DNA of 64,000 nucleotides, from NCBI RefSeq assembly GCF_900141785.1, contig NZ_FQYP01000003.1, forward strand, positions 124,001 through 188,000, given 5' to 3'. Numbering within the stretch: the first letter of the stretch is position 1; every line of letters begins with the position of its first letter. The translations under genes and the position numbers were made by a program. Below are positions 1 to 8,712 of the stretch, in pieces. This DNA is from Aquimarina spongiae (GTDB lineage: Bacteria; Bacteroidota; Bacteroidia; Flavobacteriales; Flavobacteriaceae). The notes beneath the pieces are model-generated. The model ran no database searches and was not told the DNA's origin. It was given only the letters and a program-made list of their open reading frames with translations.

Positions 1-413
1 TAGTTCTCTGAGTATTCGTTTTCAAAAACCTCATCTTTGTCCAATTTTGTTTCGTTGATTTTATTACCAACCAAACTGTAAGACATTCCTTTTAAACCAC
101 TTACTTTTTCTTTATTGCTATTATTTCTATACAGTAGCACCTCATGTGAGGCATGTTCAAATCCATTTTTGTTATACAATTTGATTCGCTGATACACTTC
201 TGAAACCAATTGAAATCCTCGTGTCTGCGAATATTCATACCATACTTTTTTGTTTTTATACAATACCGCAGCATTAGCATTACTATCCAATGGATAGGAC
301 TTTTCCAGCAGCTCATCTTTGGAAACCTTACCAAATTCGTATTTCTGGGCATACGAAGTTTGGACTGCAAAAACCAAAATGAAACAGGCAATTATGTAAT
401 TAAAATTCTTCAT
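1..413 (-). CDS. Secreted DUF3857-like protein, N-terminal part (cut by window edge)
   Basis: The minus-strand frame is open from the ATG at 413 to the window edge, about 137 codons, so the C-terminus is missing. It begins with a signal peptide (MKNFNYIIACFILVFAVQTS, then YAQ). The mature start (KYEFGKVSKDELLEKSYPLD) and the later YQRIKLYNKNGFEHA segment resemble the N-terminal DUF3857 region of the gene just upstream, so I take the two as tandem paralogues. DUF3857 proteins usually carry a transglutaminase-like domain further on, which cannot be seen here. Its ATG overlaps the upstream stop codon by one base (TAATG), which suggests translational coupling in one transcript. The role is unknown; family members are secreted or surface-associated. 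Confidence 0.8.
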   Translation of the reverse strand, partial: MKNFNYIIACFILVFAVQTSYAQKYEFGKVSKDELLEKSYPLDSNANAAVLYKNKKVWYEYSQTRGFQLVSEVYQRIKLYNKNGFEHASHEVLLYRNNSNKEKVSGLKGMSYSLVGNKINETKLDKDEVFENEYSEN

Positions 414-2326
414 TAAAGTTGTTTTAGTACGATTTTGGATTTATCTATTTTCTTAATATCTGCTCTAAACTTGCGATACTCTTCGTATTTTTCTTTTGGG
501 AATGTACCATCCTTGATCTTGAGGTATCTTTTGAACTTTAAACTGGCGTCATCTATTTTTTCTAATTCCCAAGAGTATTTCCCAAACTCTGTTTCTATTA
601 TTTTTTTGTCCGGAACACTAGAAACCGTATATCCCTGAGGGACATGAATAATATATTCGTCAGTGTTAACGTAACCTCTGGATATTTCTAAAGGCATTTT
701 TCTATCCTCATATTTTGGAAGGTTACTTTGATCACAACTAAATGCATTTGGAGCCACCAATAAACGGCTGCCTACCTTCTTCATATAATTCCTGCATGAA
801 ACTTTGACCTCTTCGTTAAATGTGATCGCATCTACGTCGTTTTCAAAATTTAGCGAATTAATTTCCAGGTTATTTACATATCCCCAAAGCTCCTTATAAT
901 ACACCTTTTGATCCTTTGGTGTTTCGAATCGAATACCATTATTCCAATCATATTCCAATCCTTTGGATTCTCTTTTAATTTCCGCTACCATTGAAGCGTC
1001 TGCCCCCAAATTAATAGTGGCCTGAGTATGAAGCATATTTTCTTCAGGTTCGTATCGTTTGGTTCTTTTAATTTCTCCTCCGTCTGGGGTTACTACCAGC
1101 ACATTTCGATCATCTGTAAAATCACCAATAAAATCAAAAGGAGCTGTTTGACTGGTACATTCTAACCATATATCCTCATCTTCTTCTGGAATATTAAGAA
1201 TGACATGATTTCCTTGCATAGCCGCAAAGTCTGGATCAATATCTCTTCTTTCGTTTGCAAAAACCACTGTATAATATGATAATATCCCTTGACTATCCAA
1301 TAGGGCTTTGGTATAATTGGTAAGTGCTTTACAATCTCCGTATCCCAATCGGTCTACATCACTCGCCAAAAAAGGCATCCAACCCCCAACTCCCAACTGC
1401 ACACTGATGTATCTGGTTTTGCCTTGCACATACTCATAAATTCGTTTTGCCTTTTCTCTTTTTGTAGTTAAACCTTCTGTTAGTTTTCCAACTTCGTTTA
1501 TCGTTTCTTGCGACAATTCATCTCTTCCGGTCAGCAACTTATCATATTGCCATTTCCCCATGGTCTTCCAATCTGTAGCAGCTCCCTTTACTCCCTGGAG
1601 ATAAAATTCATTTAAGGTCGCCCTTACCATAGGGACTGTGTTTCTATATGACGGACTTAGTACTTCTCGTAATCTTGAAGGCATCCGATCAATGGTATAT
1701 TTTCTTTGACCATCAGATTCGTCTTTTTGCACGGGAAAACCTTCAAAATTTGTTTCATTATATCGAATAGAAATATCCGTATTATTCACTATCGTGTAAG
1801 AAGACTTTTGCACGCCCAATCTATACCCCAATAGTGGCAACCAAGGAGTAATAAATGCAGTGGATGATTTTTGCACTTCACTCTCAAAAACCAACGTATA
1901 AGGATAGTCTACAGGAGTATAATCAAAATACAACATTCGATCATCATTCATCAAAGAAATACCATCATGTCTACTCCTATCCTTAAAATCCTTCTTTTTG
2001 TATTTTTTAGTTTCTTTTCCGTAGGCATCGTAGACCGTAGCTTCAAGCTTTTTAATTTTTATAGAAGGGTCATACCCTTCAGCAGAGTTTGCGTAGCCTC
2101 GCCCATATTTATTAAGGACTGTGACAATCCTTTTATTTTTAACGGTAATGGAGTTGATAGCATTAATTTCTATCTGTACATCTTCAGACAGAACTACCGC
2201 ATTTGCATCTTTAAGAAGCGTTGTGTCTATTGAAGAGAACTTCAAATCTACTTCTTCTTGCGCTGAAGTTTTAGAAAAATACAGTACAAAAACTGCTACC
2301 ACATAGGGTAGTATTTTTTTTAGCAT
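413..2326 (-). CDS. DUF3857 / transglutaminase-like secreted protein
   Basis: The product is 637 aa with a signal peptide (LKKILPYVVAVFVLYFSKTS, then AQ). Residues about 50-260 fit the DUF3857 beta-rich domain. Residues about 280-400 fit a transglutaminase-like core: Cys332 sits in the motif LGYGDCKA and His374 in GNHVIL. The third catalytic residue would lie near WLECTS around residue 390, where Glu rather than Asp is seen, so enzymatic activity is uncertain. A C-terminal DUF3858-like beta region probably follows. The gene overlaps a second DUF3857 gene by one base downstream and sits 20 bases downstream of dtd. Family proteins are common in Bacteroidota; their substrate is not known. A role in cell-envelope peptide or protein processing is inference. 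Confidence 0.85.
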   Translation of the reverse strand: MLKKILPYVVAVFVLYFSKTSAQEEVDLKFSSIDTTLLKDANAVVLSEDVQIEINAINSITVKNKRIVTVLNKYGRGYANSAEGYDPSIKIKKLEATVYDAYGKETKKYKKKDFKDRSRHDGISLMNDDRMLYFDYTPVDYPYTLVFESEVQKSSTAFITPWLPLLGYRLGVQKSSYTIVNNTDISIRYNETNFEGFPVQKDESDGQRKYTIDRMPSRLREVLSPSYRNTVPMVRATLNEFYLQGVKGAATDWKTMGKWQYDKLLTGRDELSQETINEVGKLTEGLTTKREKAKRIYEYVQGKTRYISVQLGVGGWMPFLASDVDRLGYGDCKALTNYTKALLDSQGILSYYTVVFANERRDIDPDFAAMQGNHVILNIPEEDEDIWLECTSQTAPFDFIGDFTDDRNVLVVTPDGGEIKRTKRYEPEENMLHTQATINLGADASMVAEIKRESKGLEYDWNNGIRFETPKDQKVYYKELWGYVNNLEINSLNFENDVDAITFNEEVKVSCRNYMKKVGSRLLVAPNAFSCDQSNLPKYEDRKMPLEISRGYVNTDEYIIHVPQGYTVSSVPDKKIIETEFGKYSWELEKIDDASLKFKRYLKIKDGTFPKEKYEEYRKFRADIKKIDKSKIVLKQL

Positions 2327-2346
2327 ATCTATTTATTTTGGGGTGG

Positions 2347-2799
2347 TTATTCTCTATTTTTGGTATCTATTATGATCGTTACTGGTCCATCGTTAAGCAA
2401 CGCAACTTTCATGTCTGCTCCAAAGATCCCGGTCCCTACTTTTTTGTTTAATTCGGTTTCAAGTTGGTTAACAAAACGCTCATAAATTGGTATAGCTATA
2501 TCAGGTTTTGCAGCTTTAATATAACTAGGCCTATTTCCCTTTTTGGTGCTTGCATGTAAGGTAAATTGACTTACCACAATCGCATCTCCATTTACATCAA
2601 GTAGACTCTTGTTCATCACCCCTTTTTCATCTCCAAAAATTCGTAATCGTGCAATTTTTCCAGACAACCAAATAATATCTTCTTCTGTATCTTGCTCTTC
2701 TATTCCTACTAAAATGAGCAACCCAGATTGTATGTTAGAAATCTCTTTTTGATCTACCGAAACTGAGGCTTCGGTTACCCTTTGTATCACCGCTCTCAT
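2347..2799 (-). CDS. dtd: D-aminoacyl-tRNA deacylase
   Basis: The 150-aa product has the normal full length for Dtd, which hydrolyses D-aminoacyl-tRNAs (for example D-Tyr-tRNA) in the cytoplasm and so keeps D-amino acids out of translation. The sequence starts MRAVIQRV. It contains the family motifs SQFTLHAS and GNRPSYI near the middle and NDGPVTIIID at the C-terminus, the Gly-Pro pair that gives chiral discrimination. It lies between rsgA and the DUF3857 pair on the same strand. The gap to rsgA is about 165 bases, so it may have its own promoter; none was convincingly seen. Confidence 0.95.
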   Translation of the reverse strand: MRAVIQRVTEASVSVDQKEISNIQSGLLILVGIEEQDTEEDIIWLSGKIARLRIFGDEKGVMNKSLLDVNGDAIVVSQFTLHASTKKGNRPSYIKAAKPDIAIPIYERFVNQLETELNKKVGTGIFGADMKVALLNDGPVTIIIDTKNRE

Positions 2800-2964
2800 A
2801 TCTTACTTAGCTTTTACAACTTCAACCTACAATACGACCGAAAATTATCTCGCGTATTTGCAAGTATACACTATACCAGTTTCATTTTTTGAAACTTAGT
2901 TTTTTGTTTTCCTATTTATGTATTTCATGAATTTCCAAAATGTTACCCTACTCTTGAAAAATAA

Positions 2965-3915
2965 TTATTCTTCATCATAATTATTTTTACGGTAGTGTTC
3001 CTCATCCCCTTCGAGTATTTGAAGATAACTTTTGTATCTAGACCATGCAACCTCTCCGTCATCCAGAGCTAATTTGACTGCGCATTTAGGCTCATTAATA
3101 TGTAAACAATTATTGAATTTACATTGAGCTTTTAAGGCAAAAAATTCAGGAAAATAATCTCCTATCTCCTCCTTATCCATATCAACTACTCCAAACCCTT
3201 TAATCCCCGGAGTATCAATAATTTTTGCCCCTATACTCAAGTCAAACATTTCTGCAAAAGTTGTAGTATGTTGTCCTTGTTGATGCTGTTCACTGATTGC
3301 CGCTGTCTTTAATGATAAATTTGGTTCAATCAAATTGACCAGGGTAGATTTCCCCACACCACTATGCCCAGAAAACATGCAGACTTTATCTTCCATTAAA
3401 GTTTTTACCTTATCAATATTTTTTCCAGTTTTTGCAGAAACACCAATGCATTCATATCCTATATCTCTATATAATGCAGCGAGATATTTTATTTCTAAAA
3501 GCTCTTCCTCATTATAGGTATCTATTTTATTAAAAAGTAACACCGCCCTTATACCGTATGCTTCTGCGGTAACCAAAAAACGATCAATAAATGCTGTAAA
3601 AGTTGGTGGATTATTTAATGTAATTAACAAAAAGACCATATCAATGTTTGCCGCGATAATATGGGTTTGTTTAGAAAGATTTACAGATTTTCTAATGATG
3701 TAATTTCGGCGCTCATGTATATGTTCTATAACCCCTGTTTCCTGATCATTTTTAGTCTCTAATTTAAAATCTACAACATCTCCAACCGATACAGGATTTG
3801 TACTTTTTATGCCCTGAATCCTAAACTTCCCTTTTATCCTGCATTCATAGACATTACCATCCTGTGTTTTAACGGTATACCAACTCCCGGTAGATTTATA
3901 AACTGTACCTGTCAT
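2965..3915 (-). CDS. rsgA: Ribosome biogenesis GTPase RsgA (YjeQ)
   Basis: This is a circularly permuted GTPase that helps late maturation of the 30S subunit. An N-terminal OB-fold (about 1-75) is followed by the permuted G motifs in the order G4 (NKID), G5 (SAKTG), G1 (GHSGVGKST) and G3 (DTPGIKGFG). A C-terminal zinc knuckle has the pattern C-x4-C-x-H-x5-C (CKFNNCLHINEPKC). The open frame can be extended to a GTG at 3921, but the ATG at 3915 gives the usual MTGTVYK start and 316 aa, the normal length. The gene is divergent from the small secreted protein that starts at 4032. Confidence 0.95.
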   Translation of the reverse strand: MTGTVYKSTGSWYTVKTQDGNVYECRIKGKFRIQGIKSTNPVSVGDVVDFKLETKNDQETGVIEHIHERRNYIIRKSVNLSKQTHIIAANIDMVFLLITLNNPPTFTAFIDRFLVTAEAYGIRAVLLFNKIDTYNEEELLEIKYLAALYRDIGYECIGVSAKTGKNIDKVKTLMEDKVCMFSGHSGVGKSTLVNLIEPNLSLKTAAISEQHQQGQHTTTFAEMFDLSIGAKIIDTPGIKGFGVVDMDKEEIGDYFPEFFALKAQCKFNNCLHINEPKCAVKLALDDGEVAWSRYKSYLQILEGDEEHYRKNNYDEE

Positions 3916-4031
3916 AAGCACAAAGATGCGAATATTAAAATTTATTTAAGACCTATTTTTTTCTTTGTTCAAAAAATATGGCATACCAATTGATAAGTTA
4001 GCAGATATTAATCTTAAAATTAAAATCCATT

Positions 4032-4487
4032 ATGAAAAAAAACTTAGTACTAGTCGCACTTTTTATGCTTGGTTTAAACACAACTTTTGCTCAAGATGTC
4101 TATGAATACCAAATCGTAACGGTTATCGAATCTATTGTTCCTAGTGGTTTGGGTAGATCCAGAATGCTTACCAGCAATGAAGTTAGAGATTACAAAGAAT
4201 TCACTTCTACACGTACAGGGGAAGATGACAAAAGAAATAAATCCAACCGAGGCGAAATTAGAGTAAAAGGCTTTGATGAAACCAAACTTTTAAACTTCTT
4301 TAATCTTGGTGGAATCCGTTTTCAAAATATCGCTGCAAACGACGCTATCGTTACTTCAAAACTTAACGAAATGTCTACTCAAGGTTGGGAACTAACTTTT
4401 GTAAACAGTGGTGTTGAAAGTTTTGGTGGTAAAGGCGACGGTAATGGAATTTATATAACCCGATATACTTTCAAAAGAAAAAAATAG
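4032..4487 (+). CDS. Small secreted protein, DUF4177-like
   Basis: The product is 151 aa with a clear signal peptide (KKNLVLVALFMLGLNTTFAQ), so it is exported. The mature part begins with an EYQIV strand and ends with a segment rich in the pattern KLNEMSTQGWELTFV ... YITRYTFKRK. This recalls the short DUF4177 fold, in which a 'GWEL' turn precedes a final strand. That assignment is by eye and weak. No catalytic residues are recognised. It stands alone on the plus strand and is closed by a strong terminator at 4505. Confidence 0.75.
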   Translation: MKKNLVLVALFMLGLNTTFAQDVYEYQIVTVIESIVPSGLGRSRMLTSNEVRDYKEFTSTRTGEDDKRNKSNRGEIRVKGFDETKLLNFFNLGGIRFQNIAANDAIVTSKLNEMSTQGWELTFVNSGVESFGGKGDGNGIYITRYTFKRKK

Positions 4488-4504
4488 ACTACAACTTTAT
4501 AAAG

Positions 4505-4537
4505 AAGCCACTCAAACGTATTTGAGTGGCTTTTTAT
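4505..4537 (+). terminator. Rho-independent terminator after the secreted protein gene
   Basis: A perfect 12-bp stem (4505-4516 with 4521-4532) closes a CGTA tetraloop and runs into a T tract. It lies 17 bases after the stop of the plus-strand gene and directly beside the stop of the convergent DAHP synthase gene. It may partly serve both strands, though the T tract on the minus side is poor. Confidence 0.9.
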
Positions 4538-5619
4538 TATGAACGTGCTACTTTTTTCTGATGATTAATCGATTCTTGGTGAATTGCCTTATAGATCCTA
4601 AGCATAAATTCTTCACTTAATCCTTTTTCTTCTCCTTCAAGAATCATTTTTCCTAAAATTTCATTCCATCTTTTAGACTGCAGGATCGCTACGTTTTGTT
4701 TTGCTTTGACTTTACCAATTTCATCAGAAATCTTCATCCTTCTAGACAATACATCCAGCAACTGATTATCTACAACATCTATTTTTGCTCTCAATTCACT
4801 TAGTGCTTTTTGATACGCTTCGTCCACACCAACTTCTTTTCGGATTTTTAAATCTTTCATATATTGAATTAATGTTTCTGGTGTAATTTGCTGTTTTGCA
4901 TCACTCCAAGCATTATCCGGATCAAAATGTGTTTCTACAATCAATCCGTCAAAATTAAGATCTAATGCAGTTTGCGAAAGATCAAAAATAAGATCTCTTC
5001 TTCCTGCAATATGTGAAGGATCCAGAATCAATGGTAAATCTGGAAAACGATTTTGCAAATCAATTGGAATTTGCCACTCTGGGATGTTACGATATTTTGT
5101 TTTTTCATAAGTTGAAAACCCTCTATGAATCACACCCAAGTTCTTTACATCAGCCGTGTAAAAACGTTCTACAGCACCTAACCATAACGAGAGATCAGGA
5201 TTGATTGGATTTTTTATTAAAACCGGATTATCGATTCCTTTACAAGCATCTGCAATATCCTGAACAATAAATGGAGAAACAGTACTTCTTGCTCCGATCC
5301 AAAGCACATCTACACCATGTTCTAAAGCTAACTCTACATGATGTGGATTTGCCACTTCGGTAGCAATTTTAAGACCCGTTTCTTCTTTTGCTCTTTGCAA
5401 CCATTTTAATCCTAAAGCTCCTACACCTTCGAAATTACCAGGTCTGGTTCTGGGCTTCCAAATTCCTGCGCGTAATACTGTGGCATCAGAATCTTTAAGC
5501 TGATGTGCAATTTTTAATACTTGCTCTTCGGTCTCTGCGCTACAAGGGCCTCCGATTACCAAAGGGTGATCCAGATTGTAGTCATCTAACCATGTTCTAA
5601 GTTCCTTCTTATTTTCCAT
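4537..5619 (-). CDS. Bifunctional DAHP synthase / chorismate mutase
   Basis: The 360-aa fusion catalyses the first step of the shikimate pathway (phosphoenolpyruvate + erythrose 4-phosphate -> DAHP) and also chorismate -> prephenate. Residues about 1-260 are a class I DAHP/KDO8P synthase barrel with GGPCSAE, KPRTRPG, IGARST and ILDPSH motifs. Residues about 265-350 are a helical AroQ-type chorismate mutase (LRAKIDVVDNQLLDVLSRRM). This domain order is typical of Bacteroidota. It is the last gene of the operon pheA - aminotransferase - tyrA - this gene, so chorismate mutase feeds the neighbouring prephenate enzymes. Expression is probably set by the attenuator upstream of pheA. Confidence 0.95.
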   Translation of the reverse strand: MENKKELRTWLDDYNLDHPLVIGGPCSAETEEQVLKIAHQLKDSDATVLRAGIWKPRTRPGNFEGVGALGLKWLQRAKEETGLKIATEVANPHHVELALEHGVDVLWIGARSTVSPFIVQDIADACKGIDNPVLIKNPINPDLSLWLGAVERFYTADVKNLGVIHRGFSTYEKTKYRNIPEWQIPIDLQNRFPDLPLILDPSHIAGRRDLIFDLSQTALDLNFDGLIVETHFDPDNAWSDAKQQITPETLIQYMKDLKIRKEVGVDEAYQKALSELRAKIDVVDNQLLDVLSRRMKISDEIGKVKAKQNVAILQSKRWNEILGKMILEGEEKGLSEEFMLRIYKAIHQESINHQKKVARS

Positions 5620-5663
5620 TGCTATCTTTTATGCATTATGTTTATAGTCGTTTTTATTTATTG

Positions 5664-6512
5664 TTATGAAATTCCTTTCAAAATTGTCTTAATATAGTTT
5701 GTATTTTCCATCTCCTGATAGATTTGATCAAATTTATCATTTTCCATTAATTCTTTGAACTGATTAAGGTTAGTTATGTACTCTTGTAATGTTTCGATAA
5801 CATTTTCCTTATTTTGCTTAAATATAGGAGCCCACATTGCCGGAGAACTTTTGGCCAATCTCACTGTAGAGGCAAAACCACTTCCGGCCATATCAAAAAT
5901 ATCTCTTTCGTTTTTCTCCTTCTCTATTATGGTTTTACCCAGCATGAATGAACTTATGTGAGACAAATGAGACACATATGCAATATGCTTATCATGAGAT
6001 ACCGGATCCATATAACGAATTCGCATACCTAATCTAGAAAAAATTTCCATGCCTTTTTCCTGTAATTTAAAAGCTGTTTTCTCTACCTCACAAATAATAT
6101 TGGTTTTGCCACGGTATAAGTTAGCAATTGCCGCTTTTGGTCCAGAAAACTCTGTACCTGCTATTGGATGTACGGCTAGATAATTTCTTCGCTTGGGATG
6201 ATCTTCTACAGTTTTGCACAGTTTTTTCTTAGTAGAACCTACATCAAATACTAAACAATCATCATTAATTTGATCAAGAACTTGCGGTAGCACTTTGACT
6301 GTTGCATCTACAGGTATTGCAATGATTACTACATCGGCTTGATCAAGTTGATCAAAATCAGAAGCATGATCTATAAAACCTAAAGAAACCGAATTTTCTA
6401 AATGTTCTGGATTACCATCAATACCGAATATTTTGGCATCATTAAAAGCCGCCTTGATATCGATCGCAAAGGATCCTCCTATTAAACCTACCCCAATAAT
6501 AAATACATTCAT
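5664..6512 (-). CDS. tyrA: Prephenate dehydrogenase
   Basis: The product is 282 aa and catalyses oxidative decarboxylation of prephenate to 4-hydroxyphenylpyruvate, the tyrosine branch. It has an N-terminal Rossmann fold with GVGLIGGSFA, followed by the HPIAGTEFSGP prephenate-binding motif around residue 115 and a C-terminal helical dimerisation domain. It lacks both a fused chorismate mutase and an ACT domain. The gene starts 9 bases after the aminotransferase stop and is followed after 44 bases by the DAHP synthase/mutase gene. The active site is complete as far as can be judged. Confidence 0.93.
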   Translation of the reverse strand: MNVFIIGVGLIGGSFAIDIKAAFNDAKIFGIDGNPEHLENSVSLGFIDHASDFDQLDQADVVIIAIPVDATVKVLPQVLDQINDDCLVFDVGSTKKKLCKTVEDHPKRRNYLAVHPIAGTEFSGPKAAIANLYRGKTNIICEVEKTAFKLQEKGMEIFSRLGMRIRYMDPVSHDKHIAYVSHLSHISSFMLGKTIIEKEKNERDIFDMAGSGFASTVRLAKSSPAMWAPIFKQNKENVIETLQEYITNLNQFKELMENDKFDQIYQEMENTNYIKTILKGIS

Positions 6513-6521
6513 ACCTGTATG

Positions 6522-7715
6522 TTATGCCTTTTGATTCATAAGTTCATTATTAAGCTCTAATTCTTGATTTCCAAACCGTTGAATAGCTTCTTGTATATTA
6601 TCTTTTGAAACGCACAAGGAGAAACGAATATATCCTTTCCCATTACTACCAAAAATATCTCCTGGAGCAACAAAGATGTCTTTTTTATACAATACATAAT
6701 CTGTAAAAGGTATTGCTTCCAGCCCGTTGGGTAATTTTGCCCATACAAACATTCCTTTGGCAGCTCTATCAAAAGTACATCCTAATTTTGAAGCTAGTTC
6801 CCAGATCAGCACTCTTCTTTCGGCATAAATTGCATTCATTTTATCGTACCACCCATTCGAAATTTTTAACGCTGCTATGGCACCTTTTTGTATCCCTTGA
6901 AACATCCCACTATCCATATTACTTTTTACCTTGAGAATAGCCTCTATTTTATCAGAACTACCACTCACCATACCTACTCGCCAACCCGCCATATTAAAAG
7001 TTTTACTCAGAGAATTAAGCTCTAGCGCAACTTCTCTAGCTCCTGGGACAGATAGAATGCTTACCGGACTATCGTTTAATATAAAACTGTATGGATTATC
7101 TTTTACCAATAAGATGCTATGTTTTTTTGCAAAATCCACTATTTTTTGAAACATTTCTACACTCCCCGAAGCTCCTGTAGGCATATGTGGATAGTTGATC
7201 CACATCAGTTTAACCTTGCTCAAATCTCTTTTTGAAAGGCTATGTAAATCAGGTTCCCATCCGTTCTCCTCAACCAAATCATAAAAAACAGGTGTTGCTC
7301 CAACCAATTTGGTCACCGAGGTATACGTTGGGTATCCGGGATTTGGCACCAGTACCTCATCTCCTTCATTGAGGTATGCTAAAGAAATATGCATTACCCC
7401 TTCTTTGGATCCCATAAGCGGAAGGATCTCATTTTTTGGGTTCAAATCAACCGCATACTTTGTTTTATAAAAATCTGCAATAGCTTCACGCAACTCTGGC
7501 AATCCCTGATAACTTTGATATTTATGCGCTCCCTGTTTTAAGACAGCTTCTTGAATTGCTTTTACCACTTCTGCCGGAGGATCTAAATCCGGACTTCCAA
7601 TAGCCATATTAAGTATAGGTTTTCCCGAAGATGCTAACTCACGCACTTCTCTCAACTTGGTCGAGAAGTAGTACTCTTCTACCGTATCTAATCTTTTTGC
7701 TGTTTGAATGTTCAT
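6522..7715 (-). CDS. Class I/II aminotransferase (aromatic amino acid branch)
   Basis: The 397-aa PLP enzyme belongs to fold type I, aspartate-aminotransferase superfamily. The PLP lysine is Lys238 in SLSKTFNMAGWR, a conserved PNPGYP loop lies near residue 125 and IRFSLC near the C-terminus carries the substrate-carboxylate arginine. It sits between pheA and tyrA and overlaps pheA by four bases (ATGA). It most probably transaminates phenylpyruvate and 4-hydroxyphenylpyruvate, or prephenate, to finish Phe/Tyr synthesis. Substrate is inferred from context; the sequence alone could also fit an aspartate or LL-DAP-type enzyme. Confidence 0.92.
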   Translation of the reverse strand: MNIQTAKRLDTVEEYYFSTKLREVRELASSGKPILNMAIGSPDLDPPAEVVKAIQEAVLKQGAHKYQSYQGLPELREAIADFYKTKYAVDLNPKNEILPLMGSKEGVMHISLAYLNEGDEVLVPNPGYPTYTSVTKLVGATPVFYDLVEENGWEPDLHSLSKRDLSKVKLMWINYPHMPTGASGSVEMFQKIVDFAKKHSILLVKDNPYSFILNDSPVSILSVPGAREVALELNSLSKTFNMAGWRVGMVSGSSDKIEAILKVKSNMDSGMFQGIQKGAIAALKISNGWYDKMNAIYAERRVLIWELASKLGCTFDRAAKGMFVWAKLPNGLEAIPFTDYVLYKKDIFVAPGDIFGSNGKGYIRFSLCVSKDNIQEAIQRFGNQELELNNELMNQKA

Positions 7716-8542
7716 CCGTTTTGATTTTTATATTCTCCTAATACCTTTAATTCTAATGCCATTATTTTTAAAATCGACATTGCCTTTTGGTAGTCTTCAT
7801 AATTGTGAAAAGTAACATCTACAAAAAATGAATATTTCCAGGGCATATCAATAATAGGTAAGGATTGAATCTTTGTTAGGTTCAAATTGCAATCACTCAT
7901 TACATTAAGCACTGTGGCCAGGCTCCCTCTTTTATGGTCTGTATGAAACTTTAGCGAAGCTTTATTGATTTGATCCTTTGGCGTTTTTGCTTCAGACTTT
8001 GCATTAAGTACAAAAAAACGTGTACTATTGGATTTAATGGTCTGAATCTCTCGAGCTAAAATACTCAACTCATAAATAGACGCTGCAGTTTCTCCTGCTA
8101 CTGCAGCCACTCCCATCAACTGTTGTTCACCAATCCTACGAGCCACATCGGCAGTATCTGCATCCTCTACCAATTTGATATGAGGATGTTTCCTAAAAAA
8201 ATCCTTGCATTGTAACAAAGCCATTGGATGAGAATACACCTCTTTTATATCAGCAATTTGCTGCCCTTCTATTGCCATCAAACAATGATGTATAGGTAAG
8301 AAATACTCCCCATTGATCGTGAGATCATGCTCATCTATATATGCATAATTAGGAATAATTGATCCTGCAATAGAGTTTTCTATCGCCATAACAGCATCCG
8401 TGCTTCTATTATTTTCTAAACTCACCACTAATTCCTGAAATGACATACACTCATCTACTTCTATATCTTTTCCGAAATAGGCTTGTGCCACCCCATGATG
8501 GTAAGATCCTTTTACTCCTTGTATTGCAACTTTTTTTCTCAA
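7712..8542 (-). CDS. pheA: Prephenate dehydratase
   Basis: The 276-aa product converts prephenate to phenylpyruvate. The catalytic PDT domain (about 1-180) has the NSTRF motif with Thr174-Arg175-Phe176. A C-terminal ACT domain (about 190-275) follows. There is no fused chorismate mutase; that activity is on the last gene of the operon. In the ACT domain, the usual Phe-binding motifs GALV and ESRP are changed to GSLA (206-209) and QSLP (226-229), so classical feedback inhibition may be weakened. The gene is first in its operon and starts about 19 bases after the attenuator terminator, so transcription is probably controlled by Phe/Tyr charging. Confidence 0.95.
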   Translation of the reverse strand: MRKKVAIQGVKGSYHHGVAQAYFGKDIEVDECMSFQELVVSLENNRSTDAVMAIENSIAGSIIPNYAYIDEHDLTINGEYFLPIHHCLMAIEGQQIADIKEVYSHPMALLQCKDFFRKHPHIKLVEDADTADVARRIGEQQLMGVAAVAGETAASIYELSILAREIQTIKSNSTRFFVLNAKSEAKTPKDQINKASLKFHTDHKRGSLATVLNVMSDCNLNLTKIQSLPIIDMPWKYSFFVDVTFHNYEDYQKAMSILKIMALELKVLGEYKNQNG

Positions 8543-8561
8543 CCGTTGTTTATTTTATGTC

Positions 8562-8591
8562 AAAAAAAAATCCCGACTTTTCATCGGGATT
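8562..8591 (-). terminator. Attenuator terminator of the pheA operon
   Basis: On the minus strand AATCCCGA (8591-8584) pairs with TCGGGATT (8576-8569) around a 7-base loop, and a run of nine T follows (8570-8562). This is a textbook intrinsic terminator, yet it lies upstream of pheA with no gene before it other than the leader peptide. The 5' arm can instead pair with an upstream segment (8633-8625), which makes it conditional. Confidence 0.92.
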
Positions 8592-8633
8592 CTTATGATA
8601 TGTTTTTACTAATATTTACATAGCAATCCCGAT
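8583..8633 (-). promoter_or_regulatory. Antiterminator pairing of the pheA leader
   Basis: ATCGGGATT (8633-8625) is an exact 9-base complement of AATCCCGAT (8591-8583), which includes the 5' arm of the terminator. The two pairings exclude each other. The upstream partner lies within the last codons of the leader peptide. A ribosome that reaches the stop codon would cover it and let the terminator form; a ribosome stalled earlier would leave it free. Confidence 0.85.
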
Positions 8634-8693
8634 CTTACTTTTAAAATAAAAGAAGAAAAAATAAAATCGGTTCCAAGTAAATACGTTGCTCAT
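8616..8693 (-). CDS. Phe/Tyr leader peptide of the pheA operon
   Basis: This is a 25-codon ORF from the ATG at 8693 to the TAA at 8618-8616. It contains the run FYFFFFYF (residues 10-17), with seven Phe and two Tyr codons in total and one Trp. It ends with KIGIAM, whose codons form one arm of the antiterminator. It lies between a candidate promoter and the conditional terminator upstream of pheA. Composition and position are those of an attenuation leader peptide that senses charged tRNA-Phe and tRNA-Tyr. No Shine-Dalgarno is seen, as is usual in this phylum. Confidence 0.88.
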   Translation of the reverse strand: MSNVFTWNRFYFFFFYFKSKIGIAM

Positions 8694-8712
8694 TTCTTTC
8701 AGTATTACAGTG

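Noticed and set aside
101..391. Open frame of 96 codons on the minus strand
   Set aside because: It overlaps, in another frame, the better-supported start of a DUF3857-like gene (ATG at 413) with signal peptide and similarity to its neighbour.
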